The position numbers were made by a program, and so were the translations under genes. Shown here piece after piece: positions 21,902-34,939 of a stretch of 64,000 nt of DNA; the first letter of the stretch is position 1, and every line of letters begins with the position of its first letter. The notes below the pieces were generated by a model. The model had not been told where the DNA came from and made no database searches. It saw nothing but the letters and a program-made list of their open reading frames with translations. This DNA is from Salminus brasiliensis (Eukaryota > Chordata > Actinopteri > Characiformes > Bryconidae): contig NC_132888.1 in NCBI RefSeq assembly GCF_030463535.1, positions 24,889,269 to 24,953,268 on the forward strand, written 5' to 3'.

Positions 21902-24323
21902 GCTTACGGCCATTCCACCCTTAGAACGCCTGATCTTGTCTGATCTCAGAAGCTACCTAGGGTTGGGCCTGATTAGTACTTGAATGGGAGACTGTCTGGG
22001 AATACCAGGTGTTGTAAGCTTTTTCAATTCTGCAAACAATGAAAGCTTACATTTCCATGTTATTTACATCTTTTGCACAAATTTGTAGTTGAAACTCTTT
22101 TGTGTTGTAAATTTTGATGTTTTGAAATGGAATGTTTTTTCTTGGTTTTGAACAAATATGGTCTTAGCTATGAAATTTGAATTCTCTAGTTTGCACAGCT
22201 CTTCTGCTTAAGGCCATTCCACCCTTAGAACGCCTGATCTCGTCTGATCTCAGAAGCTACCTAGGGTTGGGCCTGGTTAGTGCTTGAATGGGAGACTGTC
22301 TGGGAATACCAGGTGTTGTAAGCTTTTCCAGTCCTGCAAACAATTAAAGCTTACATTTCCATGTTATTTACATCTTTTGCACAAATTTGTAGTTGAAACT
22401 CTTTTGTGTTGTAAATTTTGATGTGTTGAAATGGAATGCTTTTTCTTGGTTTTGAACAAATATGGTCTTAGCTATGAAATTTGAATTCTCTAGTTTGCAC
22501 GGTTCTTCTGCTTATGCCCATTCCACCCTTAGAATGCCTGATTTTGTCTGATCTCAGAAGCTACCTAGGGTTGGGCCTGGTTAGTACTTGAATTGGAGAC
22601 TGTCTGTGAATACCAGGTGTTGTAAGCTTTTTCAATCCTGCAATCAATGAAAGCTTACATTTCCATTTTTTTTTCATCTTTTGCACAAATTTGTATTTGA
22701 AACTCTTTTGTGTTGTAAATGTTGATGTGTTGAAATGGAATGCTTTTTCTTGATTTTAAACAAATATGGTCTTTTCTATGAAATTTGAATCCTCTAGTTT
22801 GCAAGGTTCTTCTGCTTACGGCCATTCCACCCTTAGAACGTCTGATCTCAGAAGCTACCTAGGGTTGGGCCTGGTTAGTACTTGAATGGGAGACTGTCTG
22901 GGAATACCAGGTGTTGTAAGCTTTTCCAGTCCTGCAAACAATTAAAGCTTACATTTCCATGTTATTTACATCTTTTGCACAAATTTGTAGTTGAAACTCT
23001 TTTGTGTTGTAAATGTTGATGTGTTAAAATGGAATGCTTTTTCTTGGTTTTGAACAAATATGGTCTTAGCTATGAAATTTGAATCCTCTAGTTTGCAAGG
23101 TTCTTCTGCTTACGGCCATTCCACCCTTAGATCGCCTGATCTCGTCTGATCTCAGAAGCTACCTAGGGTTGGGCCTGGTTAGTACTTGAATGGGAGACTG
23201 TCTGGGAATACCAAGTGTTGTAAGCTTTTCCAGTCCTGCAAACAATTAAAGCTTACATTTCCATGTTATTTACATCTTTTGCACAAATTTGTAGTTGAAA
23301 CTCTTTTGTGTTGTAAATGTTGATGTGTTAAAATGGAATGCTTTTTCTTGGTTTTGAACAAATATGGTCTTAGCTATGAAATTTGAATCCTCTAGTTTGC
23401 AAGGTTCTTCTGCTTACGGCCATTCCACCCTTAGAACGCCTGATATCGTCTGATCTCAGAAGCTACCTAGGGTTGGGCCTGGTTAGTACTTGAATGGGAG
23501 ACTGTCTGGGAATACCAGGTGTTGTAAGCTTTTCCAGTCCTGCAAACAATTAAAGCTTACATTTCCATGTTATTTACATATTTTGCACAAATTTGTAGTT
23601 GAAACTCTTTTGTGTTGTACATGTTGATGTGTTAAAATGGAATGCTTTTTCTTGATTTTGAACAAATATGGTCTTAGCTATGAAATTTGAATCCTCTAGT
23701 TTGCAAGGTTCTTCTGCTTACGGCCATTCCACCCTTAGAACGCCTGATCTCGTCTGATCTCAGAAGCTACCTAGGGTTGGGCCTGGTTAGTACTTGAATG
23801 GGAGACTGTCTGGGAATACCAGGTGTTGTAAGCTTTTCCAGTCCTGCAAACAATTAAAGCTTACATTTCCATGTTATTTACATCTTTTGCACAAATTTGT
23901 AGTTGAAACTCTTTTGTGTTGTAAATGTTGATGTGTTAAAATGGAATGCTTTTTCTTGGTTTTGAACAAATATGGTCTTAGCTATGAAATTTGAATTCTC
24001 TAGTTTGCACGGTTCTTCTGTTTACGGCCATTCCACCCTTAGAACGCCTGATCTTGTCTGATCTCAGAAGTTACTTAGGATTGGGCCTCGTTAGTACTTG
24101 AATGGGAGACTGTCTGGGAATACCAGGTGTTGTAAGCTTTTTCAAACATGCAAACAATGAAAGCTTACATTTCCATTTTTTTTTCATCTTTTGCACAAAT
24201 TTGTATTTGAAACTCTTTTGTGTTGTAAATGTTGATGTGTTGAAATGGAATGCTTTTTCTTGATTTTAAACAAATATGGTCTTATCTATGAAATTTGAAT
24301 CCTCTAGTTTGCAAGGTTCTTCT
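21902..24323 (+). repeat. 8-unit block with 10-nt-deleted copy, copy 2 (2,422 bp)
   Basis: 5S-like copies start at 21902, 22206, 22510, 22814, 23108, 23412, 23716 and 24020. It matches 17352-19773 unit for unit at an offset of 4,550 bp (15 units minus the 10-nt deletion). Confidence 0.87.
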
Positions 24324-26451
24324 GCTTACGGCCATTCCACCCTTAGAACGCCTGATCTCGTCTGATCTCAGAAGCTACCTAGGGTTGGGCCTGGTTAGTA
24401 CTTGAATGGGAGACTGTCTGGGAATACCAGGTGTTGTAAGCTTTTCCAGTCCTGCAAACAATTAAAGCTTACATTTCCATGTTATTTACATCTTTTGCAC
24501 ACATTTGTAGTTGAAACTCTTTTGTGATGTAAATTTTGATGTGTTGAAATGGAATGCTTTTTCTTGGTTTTGAACAAATATGGTCTTATCTATGAAATTT
24601 GAATCCTCTAGTTTGCAAGGTTCTTCTGCTTACGGCCATTCCACCCTTAGAACGCCTGATCTCGTCTGATCTCAGAAGCTACCTAGGGTTGGGCCTGGTT
24701 AGTACTTGAATGGGAGACTGAATGGGAATACCAGGGGTTGTAAGCTTTTCCAGTCCTGCAAACAATTAAAGCTTACATTTCCATGTTATTTACATATTTT
24801 GCACAAATTTGTAGTTGAAACTCTTTTGTGTTGTACATGTTGATGTGTTAAAATGGAATGCTTTTTCTTGATTTTGAACAAATATGGTCTTAGCTATGAA
24901 ATTTGAATCCTCTAGTTTACAAGGTTCTTCTGCTTACGGCCATTCCACCCTTAGATCGCCTGATCTCGTCTGATCTCAGAAGCGACCTCGGGTTGGGGCT
25001 GGTTAGTACTTGAATGGGAGACTGTCTGGGAATACCAGGTGTTATAAGCTTTTCCAGTCCTGCAAACAATTAAAGCTTACATTTCCATGTTATTTACATC
25101 TTTTGCACAAATTTGTAGTTGAAACTCTTTTGTGTTGTAAATGTTGATGTGTTAAAATGGAATGCTTTTTCTTGGTTTTGAACAAATATGGTCTTAGCTA
25201 TGAAATTTGAATTCTCTAGTTTGCACGGTTCTTCTGTTTACGGCCATTCCACCCTTAGAACGCCTGATCTCGTCTGATCTCAGAAGCTACCTAGGGTTGG
25301 GCCTGGTTAGTACTTGAATGGGAGACTGTCTGGGAATACCAGGTGTTGTAAGCTTTTCCAGTCCTGCAAAAAAAGAAAGCTTACATTTCCATGTTATTTA
25401 CATCTTTTGCACAAATTTGTAGTTGAAACTCTTTTGTGTTGTAAATGTTGATGTGTTAAAATGGAATGATTTTTCTTGGTTTTGAACAAATATGGTCTTA
25501 GCTATGAAATTTGAATCCTCTAGTTTGCAAGGTTCTTCTGCTTACGGCCATTCCACCCTTAGAACGCCTGATCTCGTCTGATCTCAGAAGCTACCTAGGG
25601 TTGGGCCTGGTTAGTACTTGAATGGGAGACTGTCTGGGAATACCAGGTGTTGTAAGCTTTTCCAGTCCTGCAAACAATTAAAGCTTACATTTCCATGTTA
25701 TTTACATCTTTTGCACAAATTTGTAGTTGAAACTCTTTTGTGTTGTAAATTTTGATGTGTTGAAATGGAATGCTTTTTCTTGGTTTTGAACAAATATGGT
25801 CTTAGCTATGAAATTTGAATTCTCTAGTTTGCACGATTCATCTGCTTACGGCCATTCCACCCTTAGAACGCCTGATCTTGTCTGATCTCAGAAGCTACCT
25901 AGGGTTGGGCCTGGTTAGTACTTGAATGGGAGACTGTCTGGGAATACCAGGTGTTGTAAGCTTTTTCAATCCTGCAAACAATGAAAGCTTACATTTCCAT
26001 GTTATTTACATCTTTTGCACAAATTTGTAGTTGAAACTCTTTTGTGTTGTAAATTTTGATGTTTTGAAATGGAATGTTTTTTCTTGGTTTTGAACAAATA
26101 TGGTCTTAGCTATGAAATTTGAATTCTCTAGTTTGCACAGCTCTTCTGCTTAAGGCCATTCCACCCTTAGAACGCCTGATCTCGTCTGATCTCAGAAGCT
26201 ACCTAGGGTTGGGCCTGGTTAGTGCTTGAATGGGAGACTGTCTGGGAATACCAGGTGTTGTAAGCTTTTCCAGTCCTGCAAACAATTAAAGCTTACATTT
26301 CCATGTTATTTACATCTTTTGCACAAATTTGTAGTTGAAACTCTTTTGTGTTGTAAATTTTGATGTGTTGAAATGGAATGCTTTTTCTTGGTTTTGAACA
26401 AATATGGTCTTAGCTATGAAATTTGAATTCTCTAGTTTGCACGGTTCTTCT
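24324..26451 (+). repeat. Array segment: A-F-E-G-A-B-A, joining block copies 2 and 3
   Basis: 5S-like copies start at 24324, 24628, 24932, 25236, 25540, 25844 and 26148. The first spacer carries the linked CACACATTTG and GTGATGTAAATT alleles. Copies from 25844 on are a third version of the block seen at 17352 and 21902, now 13 units (3,942 bp) after the second, but with GGTTAGTAC instead of GATTAGTAC in the first. Confidence 0.85.
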
Positions 26452-28873
26452 GCTTATGCCCATTCCACCCTTAGAATGCCTGATTTTGTCTGATCTCAGA
26501 AGCTACCTAGGGTTGGGCCTGGTTAGTACTTGAATTGGAGACTGTCTGTGAATACCAGGTGTTGTAAGCTTTTTCAATCCTGCAATCAATGAAAGCTTAC
26601 ATTTCCATTTTTTTTTCATCTTTTGCACAAATTTGTATTTGAAACTCTTTTGTGTTGTAAATGTTGATGTGTTGAAATGGAATGCTTTTTCTTGATTTTA
26701 AACAAATATGGTCTTTTCTATGAAATTTGAATCCTCTAGTTTGCAAGGTTCTTCTGCTTACGGCCATTCCACCCTTAGAACGTCTGATCTCAGAAGCTAC
26801 CTAGGGTTGGGCCTGGTTAGTACTTGAATGGGAGACTGTCTGGGAATACCAGGTGTTGTAAGCTTTTCCAGTCCTGCAAACAATTAAAGCTTACATTTCC
26901 ATGTTATTTACATCTTTTGCACAAATTTGTAGTTGAAACTCTTTTGTGTTGTAAATGTTGATGTGTTAAAATGGAATGCTTTTTCTTGGTTTTGAACAAA
27001 TATGGTCTTAGCTATGAAATTTGAATCCTCTAGTTTGCAAGGTTCTTCTGCTTACGGCCATTCCACCCTTAGATCGCCTGATCTAGTCTGATCTCAGAAG
27101 CTACCTAGGGTTGGGCCTGGTTAGTACTTGAATGGGAGACTGTCTGGGAATACCAAGTGTTGTAAGCTTTTCCAGTCCTGCAAACAATTAAAGCTTACAT
27201 TTCCATGTTGTTTACATCTTTTGCACAAATTTGTAGTTGAAACTCTTTTGTGTTGTAAATTTTGATGTGTTGAAATGGAATGCTTTTTCTTGGTTTTGAA
27301 CAAATATGGTCTTATCTATGAAATTTGAATCCTCTAGTTTGCAAGGTTCTTCTGCTTACGGCCATTCCACCCTTAGAATGCCTGATCTTGTCTGATCTCA
27401 GAAGCTAGCTAGGGTTGGGCCTGGTTAGTACTTGAATGGGAGACTGAATGGGAATACCAGGTGTAGTAAGCTTTTTCAATCCTGCAAACAAAGAAAGCTT
27501 ACATTTCCATGTTATTTACATCTTTTGCACAAATTTGTAGTTGAAACTCTTTTGTGTTGTAAATGTTGATGTGTTGAAATGGAATGCTTTTTCTTGATTT
27601 TAAACAAATATGGTCTTATCTATGAAATTTGAATCCTCTAGTTTGCAAGCTTCTTCTGATTACGGCCATTCCACCCTTAGAACACCTGATCTCGTCTGAT
27701 CTCAGAAGCTACCTAGGGTTGGGCCTGGTTAGTACTTGAATGGGAGACTGTCTGGGAATACCAGGTGTTGTAAGCTTTTCCAGTCCTGCAAACAATTAAA
27801 GCTTACATTTCCATGTTATTTACATCTTTTGCACACATTTGTAGTTGAAACTCTTTTGTGATGTAAATTTTGATGTGTTGAAATGGAATGCTTTTTCTTG
27901 GTTTTGAACAAATATGGTCTTATCTATGAAATTTGAATCCTCTAGTTTGCAAGGTTCTTCTGCTTACCGCCATTCCACCCTTAGAACGCCTGATCTCGTC
28001 TGATCTCAGAAGCTACCTAGGGTTGGGCCTGATTAGTACTTGAAAGGGAGACTGTCTGGGAATAGCAGGTGTTGTAAGCTTTTCCAGTCTTGCAAACAAT
28101 TAAAGCTTACATTTCCATGTTATTTACATCTTTTGCACAAATTTGTAGTTGAAACTCTTTTGTGTTGTAAATTTTGATGTGTTGAAATGGAATGCTTTTT
28201 CTTGGTTTTGAACAAATATGGTCTTATCTATGAAATTTGAATTCTCTAGTTTGCACGATTCATCTGCTTACGGCCATTCCACCCTTAGAACGCCTGATCT
28301 TGTCTGATCTCAGAAGCTACCTAGGGTTGGGCCTGGTTAGTACTTGAATGGGAGACTGTCTGGGAATACCAGGTGTTGTAAGCTTTTTCAATCCTGCAAA
28401 CAATGAAAGCTTACATTTCCATGTTATTTACATCTTTTGCACAAATTTGTAGTTGAAACTCTTTTGTGTTGTAAATTTTGATGTGTTGAAATGGAATGCT
28501 TTTTCTTGGTTTTGAACAAATATGGTCTTATCTATGAAATTTGAATCCTCTAGTTTGCAAGGTTCTTCTGCTTACGGCCATTCCACCCTTAGAACGCCTG
28601 ATCTCGTCTGATCTCAGAAGCTTGCTAGGGTTGGGCCTGGTTAGTAATTGAATGGGAGACTGAATGGGAATACCAGGTGTAGTAAGCTTTTTCAATCCTG
28701 CAAACAAAGAAAGCTTACATTTCCATGTTATTTACATCTTTTGCACAAATTTGTAGTTGAAACTCTTTTGTGTTGTAAATTTTGATGTGTTGAAATGGAA
28801 TGCTTTTTCTTGGTTTTGAACAAATATGGTCTTAGCTATGAAATTTGAATTCTCTAGTTTGCACGGTTCTTCT
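26452..28873 (+). repeat. 8-unit higher-order repeat with type H copy, copy A (2,422 bp)
   Basis: 5S-like copies start at 26452, 26756, 27050, 27354, 27658, 27962, 28266 and 28570. Marks are GCTTATGCCC, the 10-nt deletion, CAAGCTTCTTCTGATTACGG with AACACC, GAATAGCAGG and TCTTGCAAAC. Its repeat begins at 28874. The copy at 27962 has GCTTACCGCC (nt 7 changed), unlike its partner at 30384. Confidence 0.87.
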
Positions 28874-30687
28874 GCTTATGCCCATTCCACCCTTAGAATG
28901 CCTGATTTTGTCTGATCTCAGAAGCTACCTAGGGTTGGGCCTGGTTAGTACTTGAATTGGAGACTGTCTGTGAATACCAGGTGTTGTAAGCTTTTTCAAT
29001 CCTGCAATCAATGAAAGCTTACATTTCCATTTTTTTTTCATCTTTTGCACAAATTTGTATTTGAAACTCTTTTGTGTTGTAAATGTTGATGTGTTGAAAT
29101 GGAATGCTTTTTCTTGATTTTAAACAAATATGGTCTTTTCTATGAAATTTGAATCCTCTAGTTTGCAAGGTTCTTCTGCTTACGGCCATTCCACCCTTAG
29201 AACGTCTGATCTCAGAAGCTACCTAGGGTTGGGCCTGGTTAGTACTTGAATGGGAGACTGTCTGGGAATACCAGGTGTTGTAAGCTTTTCCAGTCCTGCA
29301 AACAATTAAAGCTTACATTTCCATGTTATTTACATCTTTTGCACAAATTTGTAGTTGAAACTCTTTTGTGTTGTAAATGTTGATGTGTTAAAATGGAATG
29401 CTTTTTCTTGGTTTTGAACAAATATGGTCTTAGCTATGAAATTTGAATCCTCTAGTTTGCAAGGTTCTTCTGCTTACGGCCATTCCACCCTTAGATCGCC
29501 TGATCTCGTCTGATCTCAGAAGCTACCTAGGGTTGGGCCTGGTTAGTACTTGAATGGGAGACTGTCTGGGAATACCAAGTGTTGTAAGCTTTTCCAGTCC
29601 TGCAAACAATTAAAGCTTACATTTCCATGTTATTTACATCTTTTGCACAAATTTGTAGTTGAAACTCTTTTGTGTTGTAAATTTTGATGTGTTGAAATGG
29701 AATGCTTTTTCTTGGTTTTGAACAAATATGGTCTTATCTATGAAATTTGAATCCTCTAGTTTGCAAGGTTCTTCTGCTTACGGCCATTCCACCCTTAGAA
29801 TGCCTGATCTTGTCTGATCTCAGAAGCTAGCTAGGGTTGGGCCTCGTTAGTACTTGAATGGGAGACTGAATGGGAATACCAGGTGTAGTAAGCTTTTTCA
29901 ATCCTGCAAACAAAGAAAGCTTACATTTCCATGTTATTTACATCTTTTGCACAAATTTGTAGTTGAAACTCTTTTGTGTTGTAAATGTTGATGTGTTGAA
30001 ATGGAATGCTTTTTCTTGATTTTAAACAAATATGGTCTTATCTATGAAATTTGAATCCTCTAGTTTGCAAGCTTCTTCTGATTACGGCCATTCCACCCTT
30101 AGAACACCTGATCTCGTCTGATCTCAGAAGCTACCTAGGGTTGGGCCTGGTTAGTACTTGAATGGGAGACTGTCTGGGAATACCAGGTGTTGTAAGCTTT
30201 TCCAGTCCTGCAAACAATTAAAGCTTACATTTCCATGTTATTTACATCTTTTGCACACATTTGTAGTTGAAACTCTTTTGTGATGTAAATTTTGATGTGT
30301 TGAAATGGAATGCTTTTTCTTGGTTTTGAACAAATATGGTCTTATCTATGAAATTTGAATCCTCTAGTTTGCAAGGTTCTTCTGCTTACGGCCATTCCAC
30401 CCTTAGAACGCCTGATCTCGTCTGATCTCAGAAGCTACCTAGGGTTGGGCCTGATTAGTACTTGAAAGGGAGACTGTCTGGGAATAGCAGGTGTTGTAAG
30501 CTTTTCCAGTCTTGCAAACAATTAAAGCTTACATTTCCATGTTATTTACATCTTTTGCACAAATTTGTAGTTGAAACTCTTTTGTGTTGTAAATTTTGAT
30601 GTGTTGAAATGGAATGCTTTTTCTTGGTTTTGAACAAATATGGTCTTAGCTATGAAATTTGAATTCTCTAGTTTGCACGATTCATCT
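28874..30687 (+). repeat. 8-unit higher-order repeat with type H copy, copy B (first six units)
   Basis: 5S-like copies start at 28874, 29178, 29472, 29776, 30080 and 30384, repeating 26452-28265 in order. The seventh unit (30688) also matches its partner at 28266. The eighth (30992) does not match 28570, so the copy ends there. Confidence 0.87.
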
Positions 30688-32813
30688 GCTTACGGCCATT
30701 CCACCCTTAGAACGCCTGATCTTGTCTGATCTCAGAAGCTACCTAGGGTTGGGCCTGGTTAGTACTTGAATGGGAGACTGTCTGGGAATACCAGGTGTTG
30801 TAAGCTTTTTCAATCCTGCAAACAATGAAAGCTTACATTTCCATGTTATTTACATCTTTTGCACAAATTTGTAGTTGAAACTCTTTTGTGTTGTAAATTT
30901 TGATGTGTTGAAATGGAATGCTTTTTCTTGGTTTTGAACAAATATGGTCTTATCTATGAAATTTGAATCCTCTAGTTTGCAAGGTTCTTCTGCTTACGGC
31001 CATTCCACCCTTAGAATGCCTGATCTCGTCTGATCTCAGGAGCTACCTAGGGTTGGGCCTGGTTAGTACTTGAATGGGAGACTGAATGGGAATACCAGGT
31101 GTTGTAAGCTTTTCCAGTCCTGCAAACAATTAAAGCTTACATTTCCATGTTATTTACATATTTTGCACAAATTTGTAGTTGAAACTCTTTTGTGTTGTAA
31201 ATTTTGATGTGTTGAAATGGAATGCTTTTTCTTGGTTTTGAACAAATATGGTCTTATCTATGAAATTTGAATCCTCTAGTTAACAAGGTTCTTCTGCTTA
31301 CGGCCATTCCACCCTTAGAACGCCTGATCTTGTCTGATCTCAGAAGCTAGCTAGGGTTGGGCCTGGTTAGTACTTGAATGGGAGACTGAATGGGAATACC
31401 AGGTGTTGTAAGCTTTTTCAATCCTGCAAACAAAGAAATCTTACATTTCCATGTTATTTACATCTTTTGCACAAATTTGTAGTTGAAACTCTTGTGTTGT
31501 AAATGTTGATGTGTTAAAATGGAATGCTTTTTCTTGATTTTGAACAAATATGGTCTTATCTATGAAATTTGAATCCTCTAGTTTGCAAGGTTCTTCTGCT
31601 TACGGCCATTCCACCCTTAGAACGCCTGCTCTCGTCTGATCTCAGAAGCTACCTAGGGTTGGGCCTGGTTAGTACTTGAATGGGAGACTGTCTGGGAATA
31701 CCAGGTGTTGTAAGCTTTTTCAATCCTGCAAACAATGAAAGCTTACATTTCCATGTTATTTACATCTTTTGCACAAATTTGTAGTTGAAACTCTTTTGTG
31801 TTGTAAATTTTGATGTGTTGAAATGGAATGTTTTTTCTTGGTTTTGAACAAATATGGTCTTAGCTATGAAATTTGAATTCTCTAGTTTGCACGGTTCTTC
31901 TGCTTACGGCCATTCCACCCTTAGAATGCCTGATCTTGTCTGATCTCAGAAGCTACCTAGGGTTGGGCCTGGTTAGTACTTGAATGGGAGACTGTCTGGG
32001 AATACCAGGTGTTGTAAGCTTTTCCAGTCCTGCAAACAATTAAAGCTTACATTTCCATGTTATTTACATCTTTTGCACAAATTTGTAGTTGAAACTCTTT
32101 TGTGTTGTAAATTTTGATGTGTTGAAATGGAATGCTTTTTCTTTGTTTTAAACAAATATGGTCTTATCTATGAAATTTGAATCCTCTAGTTTGCAAGGTT
32201 CTTCTGCTTACGGCCATTCCACCCTTAGAACGCCTGATCTCATCTGATCTCAGAAGCTACCTAGGGTTGGGCCTGGTTAGTACTTGAATGGGAGACTGAA
32301 TGGGAATACCAGGTGTTGTAAGCTTTTCCAATCCTGCAAACAATTAAAGCTTACATTTCCATGTTATTTACATATTTTGCACAAATTTGTAGTTAAAACT
32401 CTTTTGTGTTGTAAATGTTGATGTGTTAAAATGGAATGCTTTTTCTTGATTTTGAACAAATATGGTCTTAGCTATGAAATTTGAATCCTCTAGTTTGCAA
32501 GGTTCTTCTGCTTACGGCCATTCCACCCTTAGATCGCCTGATCTCGTCTGATCTCAGAAGCTACCTAGGGTTGGGCCTGGTTAGTACTTGAATGGGAGAC
32601 TGTCTGGGAATACCAGGTGTTGTAAGCTTTTCCAGTCCTGCAAACAATTAAAGCTTACATTTCCATGTTATTTACATCTTATGCACAAATTTGTAGTTGA
32701 AACTCTTTTGTGTTGTAAATTTTGATGTGTTGAAATGGAATGCTTTTTCTTGGTTTTGAACAAATATGGTCTTAGCTATGAAATTTGAATTCTCTAGTTT
32801 GCACGATTCATCT
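30688..32813 (+). repeat. 7-unit higher-order repeat, copy 1 (2,126 bp)
   Basis: 5S-like copies start at 30688, 30992, 31296, 31598, 31902, 32206 and 32510. Marks repeated in copy 2 are CTCAGGAGC, TAGTTAACAAGG, the two-base loss in ACTCTTGTG, GCCTGCTCTCG, CTTTGTTTTAAAC, CTCATCTG and AGTTAAAACTC. Confidence 0.9.
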
Positions 32814-34939
32814 GCTTACGGCCATTCCACCCTTAGAACGCCTGATCTTGTCTGATCTCAGAAGCTACCTAGGGTTGGGCCTGGTTAGTACTTGAATGGG
32901 AGACTGTCTGGGAATACCAGGTGTTGTAAGCTTTTTCAATCCTGCAAACAATGAAAGCTTACATTTCCATGTTATTTACATCTTTTGCACAAATTTGTAG
33001 TTGAAACTCTTTTGTGTTGTAAATTTTGATGTGTTGAAATGGAATGCTTTTTCTTGGTTTTGAACAAATATGGTCTTATCTATGAAATTTGAATCCTCTA
33101 GTTTGCAAGGTTCTTCTGCTTACGGCCATTCCACCCTTAGAATGCCTGATCTCGTCTGATCTCAGGAGCTACCTAGGGTTGGGCCTGGTTAGTACTTGAA
33201 TGGGAGACTGAATGGGAATACCAGGTGTTGTAAGCTTTTCCAGTCCTGCAAACAATTAAAGCTTACATTTCCATGTTATTTACATATTTTGCACAAATTT
33301 GTAGTTGAAACTCTTTTGTGTTGTAAATTTTGATGTGTTGAAATGGAATGCTTTTTCTTGGTTTTGAACAAATATGGTCTTATCTATGAAATTTGAATCC
33401 TCTAGTTAACAAGGTTCTTCTGCTTACGGCCATTCCACCCTTAGAACGCCTGATCTTGTCTGATCTCAGAAGCTAGCTAGGGTTGGGCCTGGTTAGTACT
33501 TGAATGGGAGACTGAATGGGAATACCAGGTGTTGTAAGCTTTTTCAATCCTGCAAACAAAGAAATCTTACATTTCCATGTTATTTACATCTTTTGCACAA
33601 ATTTGTAGTTGAAACTCTTGTGTTGTAAATGTTGATGTGTTAAAATGGAATGCTTTTTCTTGATTTTGAACAAATATGGTCTTATCTATGAAATTTGAAT
33701 CCTCTAGTTTGCAAGGTTCTTCTGCTTACGGCCATTCCACCCTTAGAACGCCTGCTCTCGTCTGATCTCAGAAGCTACCTAGGGTTGGGCCTGGTTAGTA
33801 CTTGAATGGGAGACTGTCTGGGAATACCAGGTGTTGTAAGCTTTTTCAATCCTGCAAACAATGAAAGCTTACATTTCCATGTTATTTACATCTTTTGCAC
33901 AAATTTGTAGTTGAAACTCTTTTGTGTTGTAAATTTTGATGTGTTGAAATGGAATGTTTTTTCTTGGTTTTGAACAAATATGGTCTTAGCTATGAAATTT
34001 GAATTCTCTAGTTTGCACGGTTCTTCTGCTTACGGCCATTCCACCCTTAGAATGCCTGATCTTGTCTGATCTCAGAAGCTACCTAGGGTTGGGCCTGGTT
34101 AGTACTTGAATGGGAGACTGTCTGGGAATACCAGGTGTTGTAAGCTTTTCCAGTCCTGCAAACAATTAAAGCTTACATTTCCATGTTATTTACATCTTTT
34201 GCACAAATTTGTAGTTGAAACTCTTTTGTGTTGTAAATTTTGATGTGTTGAAATGGAATGCTTTTTCTTTGTTTTAAACAAATATGGTCTTATCTATGAA
34301 ATTTGAATCCTCTAGTTTGCAAGGTTCTTCTGCTTACGGCCATTCCACCCTTAGAACGCCTGATCTCATCTGATCTCAGAAGCTACCTAGGGTTGGGCCT
34401 GGTTAGTACTTGAATGGGAGACTGAATGGGAATACCAGGTGTTGTAAGCTTTTCCAATCCTGCAAACAATTAAAGCTTACATTTCCATGTTATTTACATA
34501 TTTTGCACAAATTTGTAGTTAAAACTCTTTTGTGTTGTAAATGTTGATGTGTTAAAATGGAATGCTTTTTCTTGATTTTGAACAAATATGGTCTTAGCTA
34601 TGAAATTTGAATCCTCTAGTTTGCAAGGTTCTTCTGCTTACGGCCATTCCACCCTTAGATCGCCTGATCTCGTCTGATCTCAGAAGCTACCTAGGGTTGG
34701 GCCTGGTTAGTACTTGAATGGGAGACTGTCTGGGAATACCAGGTGTTGTAAGCTTTTCCAGTCCTGCAAACAATTAAAGCTTACATTTCCATGTTATTTA
34801 CATCTTATGCACAAATTTGTAGTTGAAACTCTTTTGTGTTGTAAATTTTGATGTGTTGAAATGTAATGCTTTTTCTTAGTTTTGAACAAATATGGTCTTA
34901 TCTATGAAATTTGAATCCTCTAGTTTGCAAGGTTCTTCT
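32814..34939 (+). repeat. 7-unit higher-order repeat, copy 2 (2,126 bp)
   Basis: 5S-like copies start at 32814, 33118, 33422, 33724, 34028, 34332 and 34636, matching 30688-32813. The last spacer diverges (GAAATGTAATGC, CTTAGTTTTG), and the next unit is type C instead of B, marking the end of this repeat. Confidence 0.9.

Noticed and set aside
27121-27303. 60-codon open frame on the minus strand, and another at 56928-57110
   Set aside because: Both are antisense to satellite spacer or 5S sequence and are kept open by chance in single variant units.
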